Counted from the first letter of the stretch, positions 1 through 9,813 are shown. The stretch is 50,846 bases of DNA from Candidatus Nitromaritima sp. SCGC AAA288-L16 (GCA_000372225.1 AQTY01000013.1:1-50846); one strand, 5' to 3'. Notes: generated by a model from the sequence alone, not told the origin. Program-made: numbers and translations.

Positions 1-1041
1 TTTTTTGTTAAGCCTGAATATTATCATGAGTACGAAACAGGTAGCAGTTTCACTTTTGTACCTTTCTTCCGACTCGATAGCGGAGATCAGCAACGCACAC
101 ATTTAGACATTCGTGAACTCACTTACCTATGGCTCAAAGAAGATTTTGAATTAAGAGTTGGGGTTCGAAAAGTTTTTTGGGGAGTTGCCGAATTTATCCA
201 TCTTATAGATATTATCAACCAGACTGATTTAGTGGAAAATATGGATACCGAAGACAAACTCGGTCAGCCTATGACTAATTTTTCTATTTCTCGGGATTGG
301 GGAACGGTAGATATTTTCTGGATGCCCTTTTTTCGCGAACGAACTTTTGTTGGAACCGGAGGAAGAATGCGAGGGGCTACTGTCGTTGATGAAGACCGCT
401 CCCAGTATGAAAGCGCCGCTGAAGAATGGCACAGTGACTGGGCATTACGTTATTCACGTACGTTTGGCGATATTGATATAGGCCTCTCACAGTTCATGGG
501 AACCAACCGTGATCCTACCTTACTTGACGGAACCGACTCTAGTGGTAACAACATAAAAATTCCAAAATATGAACAAATCAACCAGACCAGCCTTGATGTC
601 GCATACGTAGTTGGAGAATGGTTATGGAAGCTCGAATCCCTTTACCGCTCCGGGCAAGGCAATGAGAATTATTTTGCCTGGGCGGGGGGATTCGAATACA
701 CAATAGTGGGGTTTTTTAAATCAAGCATGGACCTTGGTTTTGTTGGAGAGTGGTTGTATGACGATCGGGAAGATGATGCTACCACTGCTTTTGAAAATGA
801 TATTGCCAGTGGGTTGAGATTGACTGTTAATGATGCAGCTAGTTCCGAAGCTCTTCTGGGCTGGGTTCAGGACGTAGACACCAACGCGCGACTTTTTTTT
901 CTAGAAGCCAGTCGACGATTTTGGAGTAACTGGTTGCTTACTCTCGAAGTGCGTTTGTCTCTTGACCAACCTGATTCAGACTTTCTGTTTCCCCAGCGGA
1001 AAGACGATCTTTTCCAGACCGAACTGATTTATTATTTCTAG
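1..1041 (+). CDS. Outer-membrane beta-barrel protein, 3' part (5' end outside window)
   Basis: The reading frame is open from base 1, so the gene begins to the left of the window; about 346 codons are visible. The first methionine inside (position 232) is not a credible start, because the upstream frame continues in the same style. The protein alternates aromatic and polar residues, is rich in Gly, Trp and Tyr, and ends in ELIYYF. A C-terminal phenylalanine preceded by alternating hydrophobics is the usual BAM recognition signal of outer-membrane barrels. I infer a porin-like or uncharacterised barrel; no substrate can be proposed. It converges on the minus-strand peptidase gene. Confidence 0.75.
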   Translation, partial: FFVKPEYYHEYETGSSFTFVPFFRLDSGDQQRTHLDIRELTYLWLKEDFELRVGVRKVFWGVAEFIHLIDIINQTDLVENMDTEDKLGQPMTNFSISRDWGTVDIFWMPFFRERTFVGTGGRMRGATVVDEDRSQYESAAEEWHSDWALRYSRTFGDIDIGLSQFMGTNRDPTLLDGTDSSGNNIKIPKYEQINQTSLDVAYVVGEWLWKLESLYRSGQGNENYFAWAGGFEYTIVGFFKSSMDLGFVGEWLYDDREDDATTAFENDIASGLRLTVNDAASSEALLGWVQDVDTNARLFFLEASRRFWSNWLLTLEVRLSLDQPDSDFLFPQRKDDLFQTELIYYF

Positions 1042-1121
1042 ACCATCTCGGGAGTCAAGAGTGACATCTTGTGGGCTTGAGTATCCGTGATCTTGGTTAG
1101 CTAATATTTTTTACTATCATT

Positions 1122-1308
1122 CTATTTAACTAAAGGGGCTTTTGGGAATAAAGGGTAGGTACCCTTTGTGAATGCGTGATCGAGCCCTACTCGACTAGAC
1201 GGCCATGTGCCCTTAGCCACGTTCTCTGGTTCGTTTCCTTTAAATACAAGGTATCCATATTTACCGTAGTGAGGTAATTTACGAATCAATCCGGGAATGC
1301 TTTTTTTT
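1122..1308 (-). pseudogene. Frameshifted C-terminal segment of the M1 metallopeptidase
   Basis: At 1301-1308 the coding strand has eight A residues. Reading them as seven carries the peptidase into a frame that continues for about 60 codons (...KKSIPGLIRKLPHYGKYGYL...) and stops at 1122. The segment has the look of a conserved peptidase C-terminus (LPHYGKY, then NVAKGTWP), from memory typical of M1-like proteins of this type. The intact protein would be about 703 residues. Either the assembly has one A too many, or the gene is frameshifted and possibly rescued by slippage. Confidence 0.55.
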
Positions 1309-3234
1309 GGACGGTGAAACAAGCCATACTATTTGTTTATTATCAGAGTTGTGATGGCTGAGCGCGAAAACAAAGCTGTGGTTTCCCCACTTAAAATCGC
1401 TTCCCCTAAGGGTTATCCCTTGATCGTTGATTTTTACGTCGTATTGACTGAGCTGGGACTTAATTTTCTTGAACAGATTGTTGTTTTTCCCAAACACCCA
1501 TAAATTACTAGTTGATTTCATGTTCCGAGAGTTGTCCTTAAAATTAATATGCGGCGGGCTGGATGTGGATTCTATTGACTTGTAAAAAAGTTTGTAGCCG
1601 CTGATTAGTTTATTCGAATCATTACTTTCTGGGAATATGGCTGTTTTTATTTCTGATCCATAAGCTTTCCCTAAATTAGGTGGTACTTCTTTTGGGTTTA
1701 AGCGACGAAACACTTCATGATAAGGGTCAAGCAAAACTTTGAGAGGTTTTTTGGTAAAAGAAAAAAGAGAGATGTTTTTTTTATTCGTGATATTTATATT
1801 TTTAATTATGGGTTTTTGTTTGTCTGTTAGCCATACGGCGACAGGAAGTTTGAATGTAAAGGTAGGATCAGATTGTGTCTGCCTGGTTTCCAGCTTTAGC
1901 AGGTGAGTTCCGTTTTGTTTAGTCTGTGATGCTGAGAAAAGTTTTAGTTTTGGAGCCCCCCTACGTAATATCCACTGGTTGAAAAATTTTTCCAAATTGC
2001 GTCCACTTACACCTTCAAACGAGGCTTGTATTTCTTTGAATCCGGCATAGCGGAATTGGTTTCTATTATAAAAGTCGCGTAAAGCTTTAAGGAAAATGGT
2101 ATCGCCTACTTCGAGGCGGAGCATATGAAAAACCATTAACATTTTTCCGTAACCTATTGCCTGCGAAGTCATACTGTCGCGTCCCTTAAATTTCATCAGA
2201 GGGAAATCGTTTGTTTCGTTAACATAACTCGAATACTTCATTAGTTCCTGAAACCGGTACTGCCTACCCTTGCCGTTTTGTTCGAGTAGCAGGTGATCAG
2301 CAAGGTAGCTAGTTAATCCTTCCGCCCAATTCCCAGAATCAGGGCGAATGTAAACTCCGTTACCAAACCAGTTATGTAAAATTTCGTGAGGGTACGACGT
2401 GTGCAGGATGAATGGAAAACGAATTACACGCGACCCGAGTAGCGTGAGCGATGGCATTCCATATCCTGTTTGCCGTGAATTTTCAACTAAGGCAAATTTT
2501 TTGTATGGATATGGGGCGATCAGTTTGGAGTATAGGTCAATGTAGGATTTGGTTGCTTTGAAATATCTCTTAGCCAAATCTTTATCATGATCGCGAAGGT
2601 AGGCATACAGTGCAATAGCTCCATGATTACTTGAAAACTCGTGATAATGATCGACTATGATCAAGATTTCTTCTTGCGGTTTACTTTCTTTCCATACGAC
2701 CGTTCTTCTTTTTTTTTCTACAATATCTTTTAACTTTTCTCCCTGGCTTACTACTTTTATATTTGAGGGTGCTTGGATCTCGATTTGAAAGGTGAGTTTG
2801 AATTCAGTTTTGTCTCTAATTTCTGGTTGTGGATAGAAAGAGTCCTCGCCAGAAATGAACAAAGTTTCCATGTTACTCTTGGCAATTGCTAGGGGAATAG
2901 TGTAGGTACAGATTAGTTTAGATGATCCCACCACACCTTCTTTTGCATTTTTTGGGAGTTTGAATTTTAAAAAACCATCACCAGAGACCGCAGATGAGAT
3001 GTTTTCTCCATTAAACGTAATCTGTTTTATTTTCGAATTTTTGCTTAATCTGAAACTAGAACTAGACTGGGTGATGCTATAAGGGATTGTTACAATGTCT
3101 TGGATACTTGCGTTAGATTTTTCAGGGTCAAGCGATACAGTTAACGAGTGATGAATTAGGGGGTCTGATGCGAATACAGGAAAAACAATTACGAAACAGT
3201 AAAAGCAGATAAAAAGATAGATAGTTCGTTTCAT
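1279..3234 (-). CDS. Secreted M1-family metallopeptidase (main frame)
   Basis: The 651-residue frame starts with a signal peptide (hydrophobic about residues 5-22, cut near FAS). It carries the zinc motif HEILH (about 283-287) followed by NWAEG, whose Glu (about 305) is the third zinc ligand. Only 17 residues separate the last His and this Glu, against 18 in classical M1 enzymes; a GNW-x-EG variant of this kind is familiar in some bacterial M1-like proteins. GMPSLTLLGSRV (about 259-270) fits the segment before the catalytic core. Likely a periplasmic or outer-face aminopeptidase. The frame ends abruptly at an A8 run (on the coding strand); the neighbouring frame appears to hold the true C-terminus (see 1122-1308). 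Confidence 0.8.
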   Translation of the reverse strand: MKRTIYLFICFYCFVIVFPVFASDPLIHHSLTVSLDPEKSNASIQDIVTIPYSITQSSSSFRLSKNSKIKQITFNGENISSAVSGDGFLKFKLPKNAKEGVVGSSKLICTYTIPLAIAKSNMETLFISGEDSFYPQPEIRDKTEFKLTFQIEIQAPSNIKVVSQGEKLKDIVEKKRRTVVWKESKPQEEILIIVDHYHEFSSNHGAIALYAYLRDHDKDLAKRYFKATKSYIDLYSKLIAPYPYKKFALVENSRQTGYGMPSLTLLGSRVIRFPFILHTSYPHEILHNWFGNGVYIRPDSGNWAEGLTSYLADHLLLEQNGKGRQYRFQELMKYSSYVNETNDFPLMKFKGRDSMTSQAIGYGKMLMVFHMLRLEVGDTIFLKALRDFYNRNQFRYAGFKEIQASFEGVSGRNLEKFFNQWILRRGAPKLKLFSASQTKQNGTHLLKLETRQTQSDPTFTFKLPVAVWLTDKQKPIIKNINITNKKNISLFSFTKKPLKVLLDPYHEVFRRLNPKEVPPNLGKAYGSEIKTAIFPESNDSNKLISGYKLFYKSIESTSSPPHINFKDNSRNMKSTSNLWVFGKNNNLFKKIKSQLSQYDVKINDQGITLRGSDFKWGNHSFVFALSHHNSDNKQIVWLVSPSKKKHSRIDS

Positions 3235-3305
3235 TATATTTGTAGAGAATTTATTTGTACCAGCTGTTCTTTTTAAGGAGCAGTTTCTATTTGTATGCTA
3301 ATAGA

Positions 3306-3674
3306 TTAGCCTACCACGGCGTCGACGCCACGGTGACTTTTGCCAACGATTCGGACAACGACACGATTTGGGATGTATGCGGCCAGTCGGTCAGCGTAGC
3401 GAATGTACCCGGACTTAATACACACTTTATTATTACAAGGCGAGCGAACGATTCTGGCCTGTCCGTTTTTGATTTCAACTTCTGTTAGGCCAAGTGGTCC
3501 TTTAACATGGGTAGTCTGATCTTGATCAAGTGACAAACGAATTGTTTCCTTTTGGTTGACTGTGACTACGACCCAGTCACCTTTACTGAACCCTGTTCCC
3601 CAGCTTGCAAAAAGCCAACCGTTTAAAATAAGTAGTGCCGCAACGAGAATTTTATCCGCGGTCGTAATGCGCAT
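3306..3674 (-). CDS. NusG domain II-containing membrane-anchored protein
   Basis: 122 residues. One N-terminal membrane helix (about 9-27) is followed by a single small beta domain with the signature SPCNNKVCIKSG...AAYIPNRVVV (about 78-107), typical of the stand-alone NusG domain II (KOW-lacking) family. Such proteins are exported or membrane-anchored and often sit near electron-transport or flavin-related genes; their function is not established. The two Cys (CNNKVC) could form a disulfide. It lies 71 bp upstream of the M1 peptidase on the same strand and may be cotranscribed with it. Confidence 0.75.
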   Translation of the reverse strand: MRITTADKILVAALLILNGWLFASWGTGFSKGDWVVVTVNQKETIRLSLDQDQTTHVKGPLGLTEVEIKNGQARIVRSPCNNKVCIKSGYIRYADRLAAYIPNRVVVRIVGKSHRGVDAVVG

Positions 3675-3764
3675 AATTGTTTAAAGATTCGCCTTGTTAG
3701 GGGGAAAATTTGTGTGATCTTTCTGCATAAGTTTTGTGCGGGGAAGATTTTTTATTTATCTTTT

Positions 3765-5093
3765 TTAAGTGGTGTCTTTTGATTTGGAGAGAGCACGATG
3801 ATCCATGATAAGAAAAAGAATTAGAGAGATGGTTCCAATAATTGAAACATTGAGTATGATGTGAAGAAATTGCTGCCAGCCGTTGGCTTGATCTGCAACA
3901 GCACCTCCCAAAAACTCAAATATCATCGAAGCAAAGTATCCAGCAGCATCAATTATCCCTACAAGAACACCACAATGTTTACCCCCAAAATCCAAGGAAA
4001 AAACACTCATTGGAATTAAATAACAGGGTGCAATCATCAAACCGAAAATCATGATCGCTGACAAACCAATCGAAAGTATACTAGTTTCTTGAATGTTAGA
4101 TTCTGGCAACCATAACAAAGTAATAATACATCCGGTTGCCAAAGTCATCATACCACCGAGAACAAAAATACGTTGCTTCTTTGTAAGCTTATCAAAAATA
4201 AAACCTCCTATGACTATAGAAAACATCGAACCCAGTGGAAAAACAGACGAAGCGATACCGGCTTTCCCCGGAGAAAGATTAAACATTTCTTTTAGGTACA
4301 GAGGTAAAAAGCTTTGAAAAGCCATGAGAATGGTCAAAGACATTATGCTTATGCAGATTAACCAGAACCTAGAACTTTTTAGAAAACTTATCAGCGCCTT
4401 GCCTAGAGACGCGTTATCAAGGTGGTGAGTTGCATTTGGATTGTTTTCGTTGTCATCTCCGTCTACAGATGGCATGGCTTTGAATCCAACATCAGCAGGG
4501 GATTGTTTGAGATAGAAAAATAATAGTATGACAAATATTCCTGCTATTGGTAAAGATGAGGCGATTACCCAGCGCCAAGAAATTACGAGTAGCAAACTTC
4601 CCATTACCAGGGATGTGAAAAGAGAACTTGACATCGAACTTGAGGAAAGAATACCCCAGATCCGTCCGCGCCAAAGCTTTGGATACCAACTCCTGATAAG
4701 ATTTGCCATGGAAGGCCAACCTGCTGACTTTGCAAGCATGGCAATAAAAAACGCAATGGAGAAGAAAAAAACTTTAGACATCATGCCAAATATTCCAGTA
4801 GCCAACATGCAAAAGCCAATGGAAATAAGAAACACTTTACGCCCTCCAAATCGATCAGCCATAACTCCGGTTGTAAGTTTCCCGACCAGTGTTCCTGCAG
4901 TTCCCCAGCCAAGAATAGATCCCCACATAGTTTTATTTAGTCCTAATTCTGGGTCGTCTAGCATAGCCGGGCTTGATATGACAACAGTTGTCCTGCAAAT
5001 ATTAAGTACCGCATAGGCCCCATACATGCATAACAGAAGCATTATTTCCCAATAAAACTTTGGGTCACCTTTTAATCTGGTAGTTAAATTCAT
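3765..5093 (-). CDS. MFS transporter, organophosphate:phosphate antiporter-like
   Basis: About 442 residues with roughly 12 predicted membrane helices in two halves. The first half has the MFS loop signature GVMADRFGGRK (about 77-87), then SWYPKLWRGRIWG, reminiscent of the GlpT/UhpC (OPA) group and related MFS carriers. The open frame extends four codons upstream to a TTG (5105), but I take the ATG at 5093; neither has a clear Shine-Dalgarno sequence. It follows recG on the minus strand after about 125 bp. Substrate unknown; sugar-phosphate, nitrate/sulfonate or drug transport cannot be told apart from sequence alone. Confidence 0.75.
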   Translation of the reverse strand: MNLTTRLKGDPKFYWEIMLLLCMYGAYAVLNICRTTVVISSPAMLDDPELGLNKTMWGSILGWGTAGTLVGKLTTGVMADRFGGRKVFLISIGFCMLATGIFGMMSKVFFFSIAFFIAMLAKSAGWPSMANLIRSWYPKLWRGRIWGILSSSSMSSSLFTSLVMGSLLLVISWRWVIASSLPIAGIFVILLFFYLKQSPADVGFKAMPSVDGDDNENNPNATHHLDNASLGKALISFLKSSRFWLICISIMSLTILMAFQSFLPLYLKEMFNLSPGKAGIASSVFPLGSMFSIVIGGFIFDKLTKKQRIFVLGGMMTLATGCIITLLWLPESNIQETSILSIGLSAIMIFGLMIAPCYLIPMSVFSLDFGGKHCGVLVGIIDAAGYFASMIFEFLGGAVADQANGWQQFLHIILNVSIIGTISLILFLIMDHRALSKSKDTT

Positions 5094-5216
5094 GGTGTAA
5101 ACCAAGTTTGATGATAAATTACTATGACAACGGTGCTCATGTTTTTTAGAGATGCAATGTCAAAAGATCCTTTTGATATACTTTGTTTTCATTGTCTTGC
5201 GCCAAGGGTCGTTTTT

Positions 5217-7352
5217 TTAGATAACCTTCATCAGATTCGCCTGGTTCCCAAAAGTATGGTGAAGGGCATCTTTTAGCTTTATGTGTTCGGGTGCCTCCAG
5301 TTGAGGATCTTTTTCGACAAGATCGAATGCTTCGCGCCTCGATAATTCCAATAGTTTTATGTCTCGCAATAGGTTCCCGGCTCTCAGTAAAGGTATTCCC
5401 GATTGACGTGTGCCTGTGAAGTCTCCTGGTCCCCGTATGCGCAAGTCTTCCTCGGCAATTGAGAACCCGTCTCGTGATTTAACAATTGCGTTTAGCCTGG
5501 CCTTCCCATCATCAGTTAATGCATGACTGGAAATAAGAAGACATTTTGACGCATATTTTCCACGTCCAACTCTCCCACGCAACTGATGAAGTTGAGCGAG
5601 GCCAAACCTTTCAGCGTGTTCGATTAGCATGACCGTTGCATTGGGGACATCGATGCCCACCTCAATGACCGTTGTGGCGACTAACACATCTATTCCCCCA
5701 TTTTTAAATTCAGCCATGATTTTTTGGCGTTCTTCTTTTTTAAGTTTTCCGTGAATGAGTTGGGTCTTAAAATTTGGCAGCCTTTTAGTCTGCAACTCAT
5801 CGCTAACATCAATTGCCGCTTTTAAGTCAATAGACTCCGATTCTTCAATGAGAGGGCACACTACATAGGCCTGACGGCCTTCTTTAATTTCTTTTTCTAA
5901 GAGAGTGTATGCGGTGTTACGGGCGTCTTCGTAGAAGAGTTTAGTTTCAATAGGTATTCGTCCTGGTGGGAACTCATCTAAGAATGAAACATTCATGTCA
6001 CCATAAAGTGTAAGAGCTAGAGAGCGAGGAATAGGTGTTGCTGTCATGATAAGAACGTGGGGTGTCAGGCCTTTCCTACTTAGGGCGTCTCTTTGCAACA
6101 CCCCGAATCGGTGTTGTTCGTCAACAACAATTAGTCCCAGCTTTGAGAACTCTATTTTCTTTTGAATAAGAGCGTGTGTGCCGACAATTATTTGTGTTGT
6201 TCCCTTTGCAATGGAACTATGTATAAGAGATTTTTCATTAGCGGTTCCAGAACTGGTGACAAGTGCGATTGTTATGTTTAAAGCTTCGCAGAATGGGTGG
6301 ATACTCAGAAAATGTTGTTCAGCCAGAAGTTCAGTTGGGGCCATAAGTGCAGTTTGACAGTCGTTATCCACTCCTGTGAGCAAAGCGATTAGAGCTACCA
6401 CGGTTTTTCCACTTCCCACATCGCCCTGAAGGAGCAAGTTCATTGGTTCATTTCTTTCCAAGTAGCTCATAATTTCTCCGAGCACTCTTTTTTGCGCCTG
6501 AGTCAAATCAAATTTTAGAAGTTTGAGAAATTTTCGGATAGTTTCCCCGCGAGTTTTAAATGGTTGCCCGCGTTCTTCAACCTCTTGGTGCCTTTTTTTA
6601 AATGCTAAGGTAAGTTGAAGTAGGAAAAATTCTTCAAAGATCAACCTTGCTTGAGATGGATCCTGAAATTTTTCTAGAAGTTTGGTCGAAGCATCGCTAG
6701 GTGGGAAATGCGCCCTTTGAAGAGCTTTACTCCTAGTGGGGAATTTGTAACGTCTTATTATTTTTTCTGGAAGAAACTCGTCAACAAGATTTTTATAGTC
6801 ATCAACTACGTTTTTCATGATTGTCCGTAAAGATTTCAGGTGCAGGCCCTCTGTCGAATGATAGACAGGAACGATACGGCCTATTTCTAGTGACTCTGAA
6901 CTCTCATCTGATTGAATTTCAGTATTTGGATGAATTACTTCAAGCCCGCCGCCACGTTTGTTATGGGTAGCCTTCCCTGAAAAGATCAATTTCCTACCCG
7001 CCTTTATTTTTTCTGTCATATAAGCTTCATTGAACTGAAACCATTTGACACGCACAAAGCCACTGTCATCTTGCACCAAGGCCTCAAATATTTTTCTGCG
7101 ACGTCCAATGCGAATGGCTCCTGCATCAACAACTTTTCCTAAGAAGGAAACCATTTCACCAGGAACAAGTTCGGTAATTTTTTTTACCTGGGTTCGATCT
7201 TCATAGCGAAACGGAAGATAAAAAAGAGCGTCGGAAACAGTCTCCAAATTGATTTTTTTAAGAAGCTCAGCTCTTTTGGGTCCGACGCCCTTGATGAATT
7301 GGAGTGGGTCATCAAGGGATTTATTTTTTGCTGCTGTGGATTTGCCGCTCAT
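5217..7352 (-). CDS. recG: ATP-dependent DNA helicase RecG
   Basis: 711 residues, close to the usual RecG size. An N-terminal wedge/OB region (about 60-155, with the helix-hairpin-helix-like IKGVGPKRA at 20-28) recognises branched DNA. The SF2 motor follows: Walker A GDVGSGKT (310-317), DEQH box (411-414), TATP (438-441) and the motif VI region QLRGRVGRG (590-598). RecG remodels stalled forks and Holliday junctions. It is transcribed divergently from relA/spoT, with about 280 bp between them. No obvious anomaly. Confidence 0.95.
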   Translation of the reverse strand: MSGKSTAAKNKSLDDPLQFIKGVGPKRAELLKKINLETVSDALFYLPFRYEDRTQVKKITELVPGEMVSFLGKVVDAGAIRIGRRRKIFEALVQDDSGFVRVKWFQFNEAYMTEKIKAGRKLIFSGKATHNKRGGGLEVIHPNTEIQSDESSESLEIGRIVPVYHSTEGLHLKSLRTIMKNVVDDYKNLVDEFLPEKIIRRYKFPTRSKALQRAHFPPSDASTKLLEKFQDPSQARLIFEEFFLLQLTLAFKKRHQEVEERGQPFKTRGETIRKFLKLLKFDLTQAQKRVLGEIMSYLERNEPMNLLLQGDVGSGKTVVALIALLTGVDNDCQTALMAPTELLAEQHFLSIHPFCEALNITIALVTSSGTANEKSLIHSSIAKGTTQIIVGTHALIQKKIEFSKLGLIVVDEQHRFGVLQRDALSRKGLTPHVLIMTATPIPRSLALTLYGDMNVSFLDEFPPGRIPIETKLFYEDARNTAYTLLEKEIKEGRQAYVVCPLIEESESIDLKAAIDVSDELQTKRLPNFKTQLIHGKLKKEERQKIMAEFKNGGIDVLVATTVIEVGIDVPNATVMLIEHAERFGLAQLHQLRGRVGRGKYASKCLLISSHALTDDGKARLNAIVKSRDGFSIAEEDLRIRGPGDFTGTRQSGIPLLRAGNLLRDIKLLELSRREAFDLVEKDPQLEAPEHIKLKDALHHTFGNQANLMKVI

Positions 7353-7504
7353 CAGTTTACTGGGCTAAGGATAATTATTGTGTGTGAGAGTGTATGTATG
7401 TTCCTTGCCAACATATTTCTAGTGTTATTAAATTGTGCTTAGCGAATAGGCTTAAGACAAGCAAATGTACTTTACTTACAAAAAGGGGCCTAATAAAAGT
7501 AAAT

Positions 7505-7531
7505 TTGACATGGGAAGATTAGGGTTATACT
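7505..7531 (+). promoter_or_regulatory. Candidate promoter for relA/spoT
   Basis: TTGACA at 7505-7510 and TATACT at 7526-7531, about 100 bp before the relA/spoT start. The 15-base spacer is shorter than the usual 17, so this is only a candidate. Confidence 0.35.
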
Positions 7532-7631
7532 CTTGAAATAGCGCAACACAAGCAAAAACAATTGATTAGTCCATGGTTGTGCGATTGAGACTATGTGAGG
7601 ATGGGTAGAAATGTAAAAATGGGTTTATTTT

Positions 7632-9278
7632 ATGAATCTGGCAGACATAGCCGACGCGGTAAAAAGTTACCATCCCAATGCGGACCTAGATATCATATGG
7701 GGTGCCTATATTTATTCTGCCAAGGCTCACCAGAATCAGCATCGTCGTTCAGGCGCTGCTTATATTTCCCATCCTCTTGAGGTTGCGTTTAATCTAACAC
7801 GATTGAGAGTTGACGAGCAGACTATTGCTGCTGGTTTATTACATGATACGATTGAAGATACCCTCCTAACAGCAGAAGAGCTTCGAAGGTTTTTTGGTGA
7901 AGAGATTTATCGTTTGGTGGAAGGTGTTACCAAAATCAGTCAAATCCAATTTTCCAGTAAAGAAGAAAGCCAAGCTGAAAATTACAGAAAGATGATCCTC
8001 GCCATGTCAGAAGACATTCGTGTGGTCTTAATTAAACTTGCCGATCGAGCGCATAACATTAAAACTCTCGGGTCGCTTAATTCGGATGATCAACAGCGTA
8101 TAGCGCGTGAAACCCTAGACATCTTCGTGCCTATTGCTAACCGTCTGGGTATCGGGTGGATGAAAGATGAGTTGGAAGATGGCGCGTTCATGTACATGAT
8201 GCCTGATGAACATGAATCGATTCGTGTCGAATTGGCTAGTGGCCAGAATTTGCGAGAGTCCTATGTTGAAAAAGTTCGGGCTATTTTAGAAAACGAATTG
8301 ATGGCATCGGGAATTACCGGGAAGGTGGTCGGGCGCTCCAAACATTTGTACGGTATACATAAAAAAATGGAACAACAAGGAATTAAATTTGACGATTTGT
8401 ACGACCTTACAGGATTGCGGATATTGACAACTTCCCTGAAAGATTGCTATGCAGTTTTGGGGCAAGTCCATTCACTATGGAAGCCTATTCCTGGCCGATT
8501 TAAAGATTACATCGCGATGCCTAAACCCAACCTATACCAATCTCTTCATACTGCAGTAATTGGTCCTGAAGGAGAGCGCGTGGAAGTGCAGATTAGGACG
8601 GAAACAATGCATAGGGTTTGTGAGGAAGGAATCGCTGCTCACTGGCAATATAAGGAGGGGAAAAAACTTAAAAACCAATCTATGGATCAGCAGTTGACTT
8701 GGGTACGTCATCTCTTGGAAACCCATAAAGAGCTTAAGAATCCAAAAGAATTCATAAGCTCCTTTAAGGTGGATTTGTTTTCAAAAGAAGTATACGTTTT
8801 TACACCAGAAGGTCGTGTTATTCCTCTACAACGCGGGTCCACCCCAGTGGATTTTGCCTACGCGGTTCATACTGATATTGGGGACCATTGTGCAGCAGCC
8901 AAGGTCAACGGAAAAATAGTTTCATTGCAATATAAACTGAAGAATGGCGATCGGGTTGAAATAAAAACTACTAAAACTCAGAAACCTAATCGGCATTGGC
9001 TTTCATTTGTAAAAACATCTAAAGCTCGTGGTAAGATTTTACATTTTATCAACTCTGTTGAAAAAGAGAAAAGTCTTAGTCTAGGTATGGCTTTGTTGCA
9101 TAAGAGCTTGGCAGAGTATGAAGTTGACCCCTCTGAATTTTTACAAGGAAAGGTTTTTGATGAGACACTTCGTTCAAGCGGATTTGCAAACCTTGAGAGT
9201 TTGGTAAGAAATATTGGTTTAGGTAAAGTCTCAACTCATCAGCTAATTGATAAATTTTTGCCTAGGGAAAAAAATTGA
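7632..9278 (+). CDS. relA/spoT: RelA/SpoT (p)ppGpp synthetase/hydrolase, N-terminal part (HD, synthetase, TGS)
   Basis: The 548-codon frame contains the HD hydrolase domain (HPLEVA at 47-52, LLHDTIED at 69-76), the synthetase domain with RFKD (289-292; the RXKD form found in bifunctional Rel/SpoT enzymes rather than the EXDD of monofunctional RelA) and the TGS domain (about 385-450). It makes and breaks the alarmone (p)ppGpp. The frame ends early at TGA 9276-9278, immediately after an A7 run; the missing zinc-finger and ACT domains lie in the next frame (9274-9813). The protein read here would lack its C-terminal regulatory part. Confidence 0.9.
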   Translation: MNLADIADAVKSYHPNADLDIIWGAYIYSAKAHQNQHRRSGAAYISHPLEVAFNLTRLRVDEQTIAAGLLHDTIEDTLLTAEELRRFFGEEIYRLVEGVTKISQIQFSSKEESQAENYRKMILAMSEDIRVVLIKLADRAHNIKTLGSLNSDDQQRIARETLDIFVPIANRLGIGWMKDELEDGAFMYMMPDEHESIRVELASGQNLRESYVEKVRAILENELMASGITGKVVGRSKHLYGIHKKMEQQGIKFDDLYDLTGLRILTTSLKDCYAVLGQVHSLWKPIPGRFKDYIAMPKPNLYQSLHTAVIGPEGERVEVQIRTETMHRVCEEGIAAHWQYKEGKKLKNQSMDQQLTWVRHLLETHKELKNPKEFISSFKVDLFSKEVYVFTPEGRVIPLQRGSTPVDFAYAVHTDIGDHCAAAKVNGKIVSLQYKLKNGDRVEIKTTKTQKPNRHWLSFVKTSKARGKILHFINSVEKEKSLSLGMALLHKSLAEYEVDPSEFLQGKVFDETLRSSGFANLESLVRNIGLGKVSTHQLIDKFLPREKN

Positions 9279-9813
9279 GGAGAGGGAGCGAAAAGAAGCC
9301 GACCGAGTAAAGCTACGTGAGAAGACTCCTGATCTGGCAGGAGCTACCAGCCTGAAATGTTTTGATGATGATGTCCTTTTACGTGTGAGCAAGTGCTGTC
9401 ATCCGGTTCCAGGAGACCCCATCATCGGTTATATCACCCGTGGACGAGGGGTAACGGTTCATCATATTGATTGCAGAAACCTGCAATCGCTGGGGAACGA
9501 ATCTGAAAGATTCGTTGATGTTGTTTGGGGTGATCACGCTAAGGCGGCGCATTCTGCTCGTATTTCAATCATAGCCGATGACAAACCCGGCCAATTGGCA
9601 GAAATAACTCGTGTTTTAGCTTCATGCGATATTAATATTACGCTTGCCAATATACGCCAAGGATCCGACCAAAGGGCTAATTTCGATTTTTTCATTGAAG
9701 TGAATGACCTCGAGCATTTGAAACGGATGTTTTCGGAGGTTGCTAAAGTGCCTGGAGTTATCCAAGTGAATCGGGTCAAGGACTACCGTATGGATAAAAA
9801 AAACAGGGAGTAG
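9274..9813 (+). pseudogene. relA/spoT: RelA/SpoT C-terminal part (zinc-finger/RIS and ACT domains), +1 frame
   Basis: About 180 codons continue the relA/spoT protein without loss. A charged linker is followed by the Cys/His segment SKCCHPVPGDPIIGYITRGRG and HHIDC (conserved CC and HxxxC region), then an ACT domain from about RISIIADDKPGQLAEI to the end. Omitting one A from the A7 run at 9268-9274 joins the two frames exactly where the family continues. No ATG with a good ribosome site starts this part, so independent translation is unlikely. See the corresponding finding. Confidence 0.75.

Noticed and set aside
1130..1240. Possible tRNA or structured RNA near the AAAGGGTA/TACCCTTT repeat
   Set aside because: No cloverleaf or T-loop could be formed; the stretch is better explained as the frameshifted end of the M1 peptidase.
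4528..5016. 162-codon plus-strand frame inside the MFS gene
   Set aside because: Antisense to membrane helices; composition is that of a reverse-strand shadow.
9268..9278. Programmed ribosomal frameshift in relA/spoT as a firm call
   Set aside because: No stimulatory structure or slippery-site context was evident, and two other single-A insertions nearby make an error more likely.
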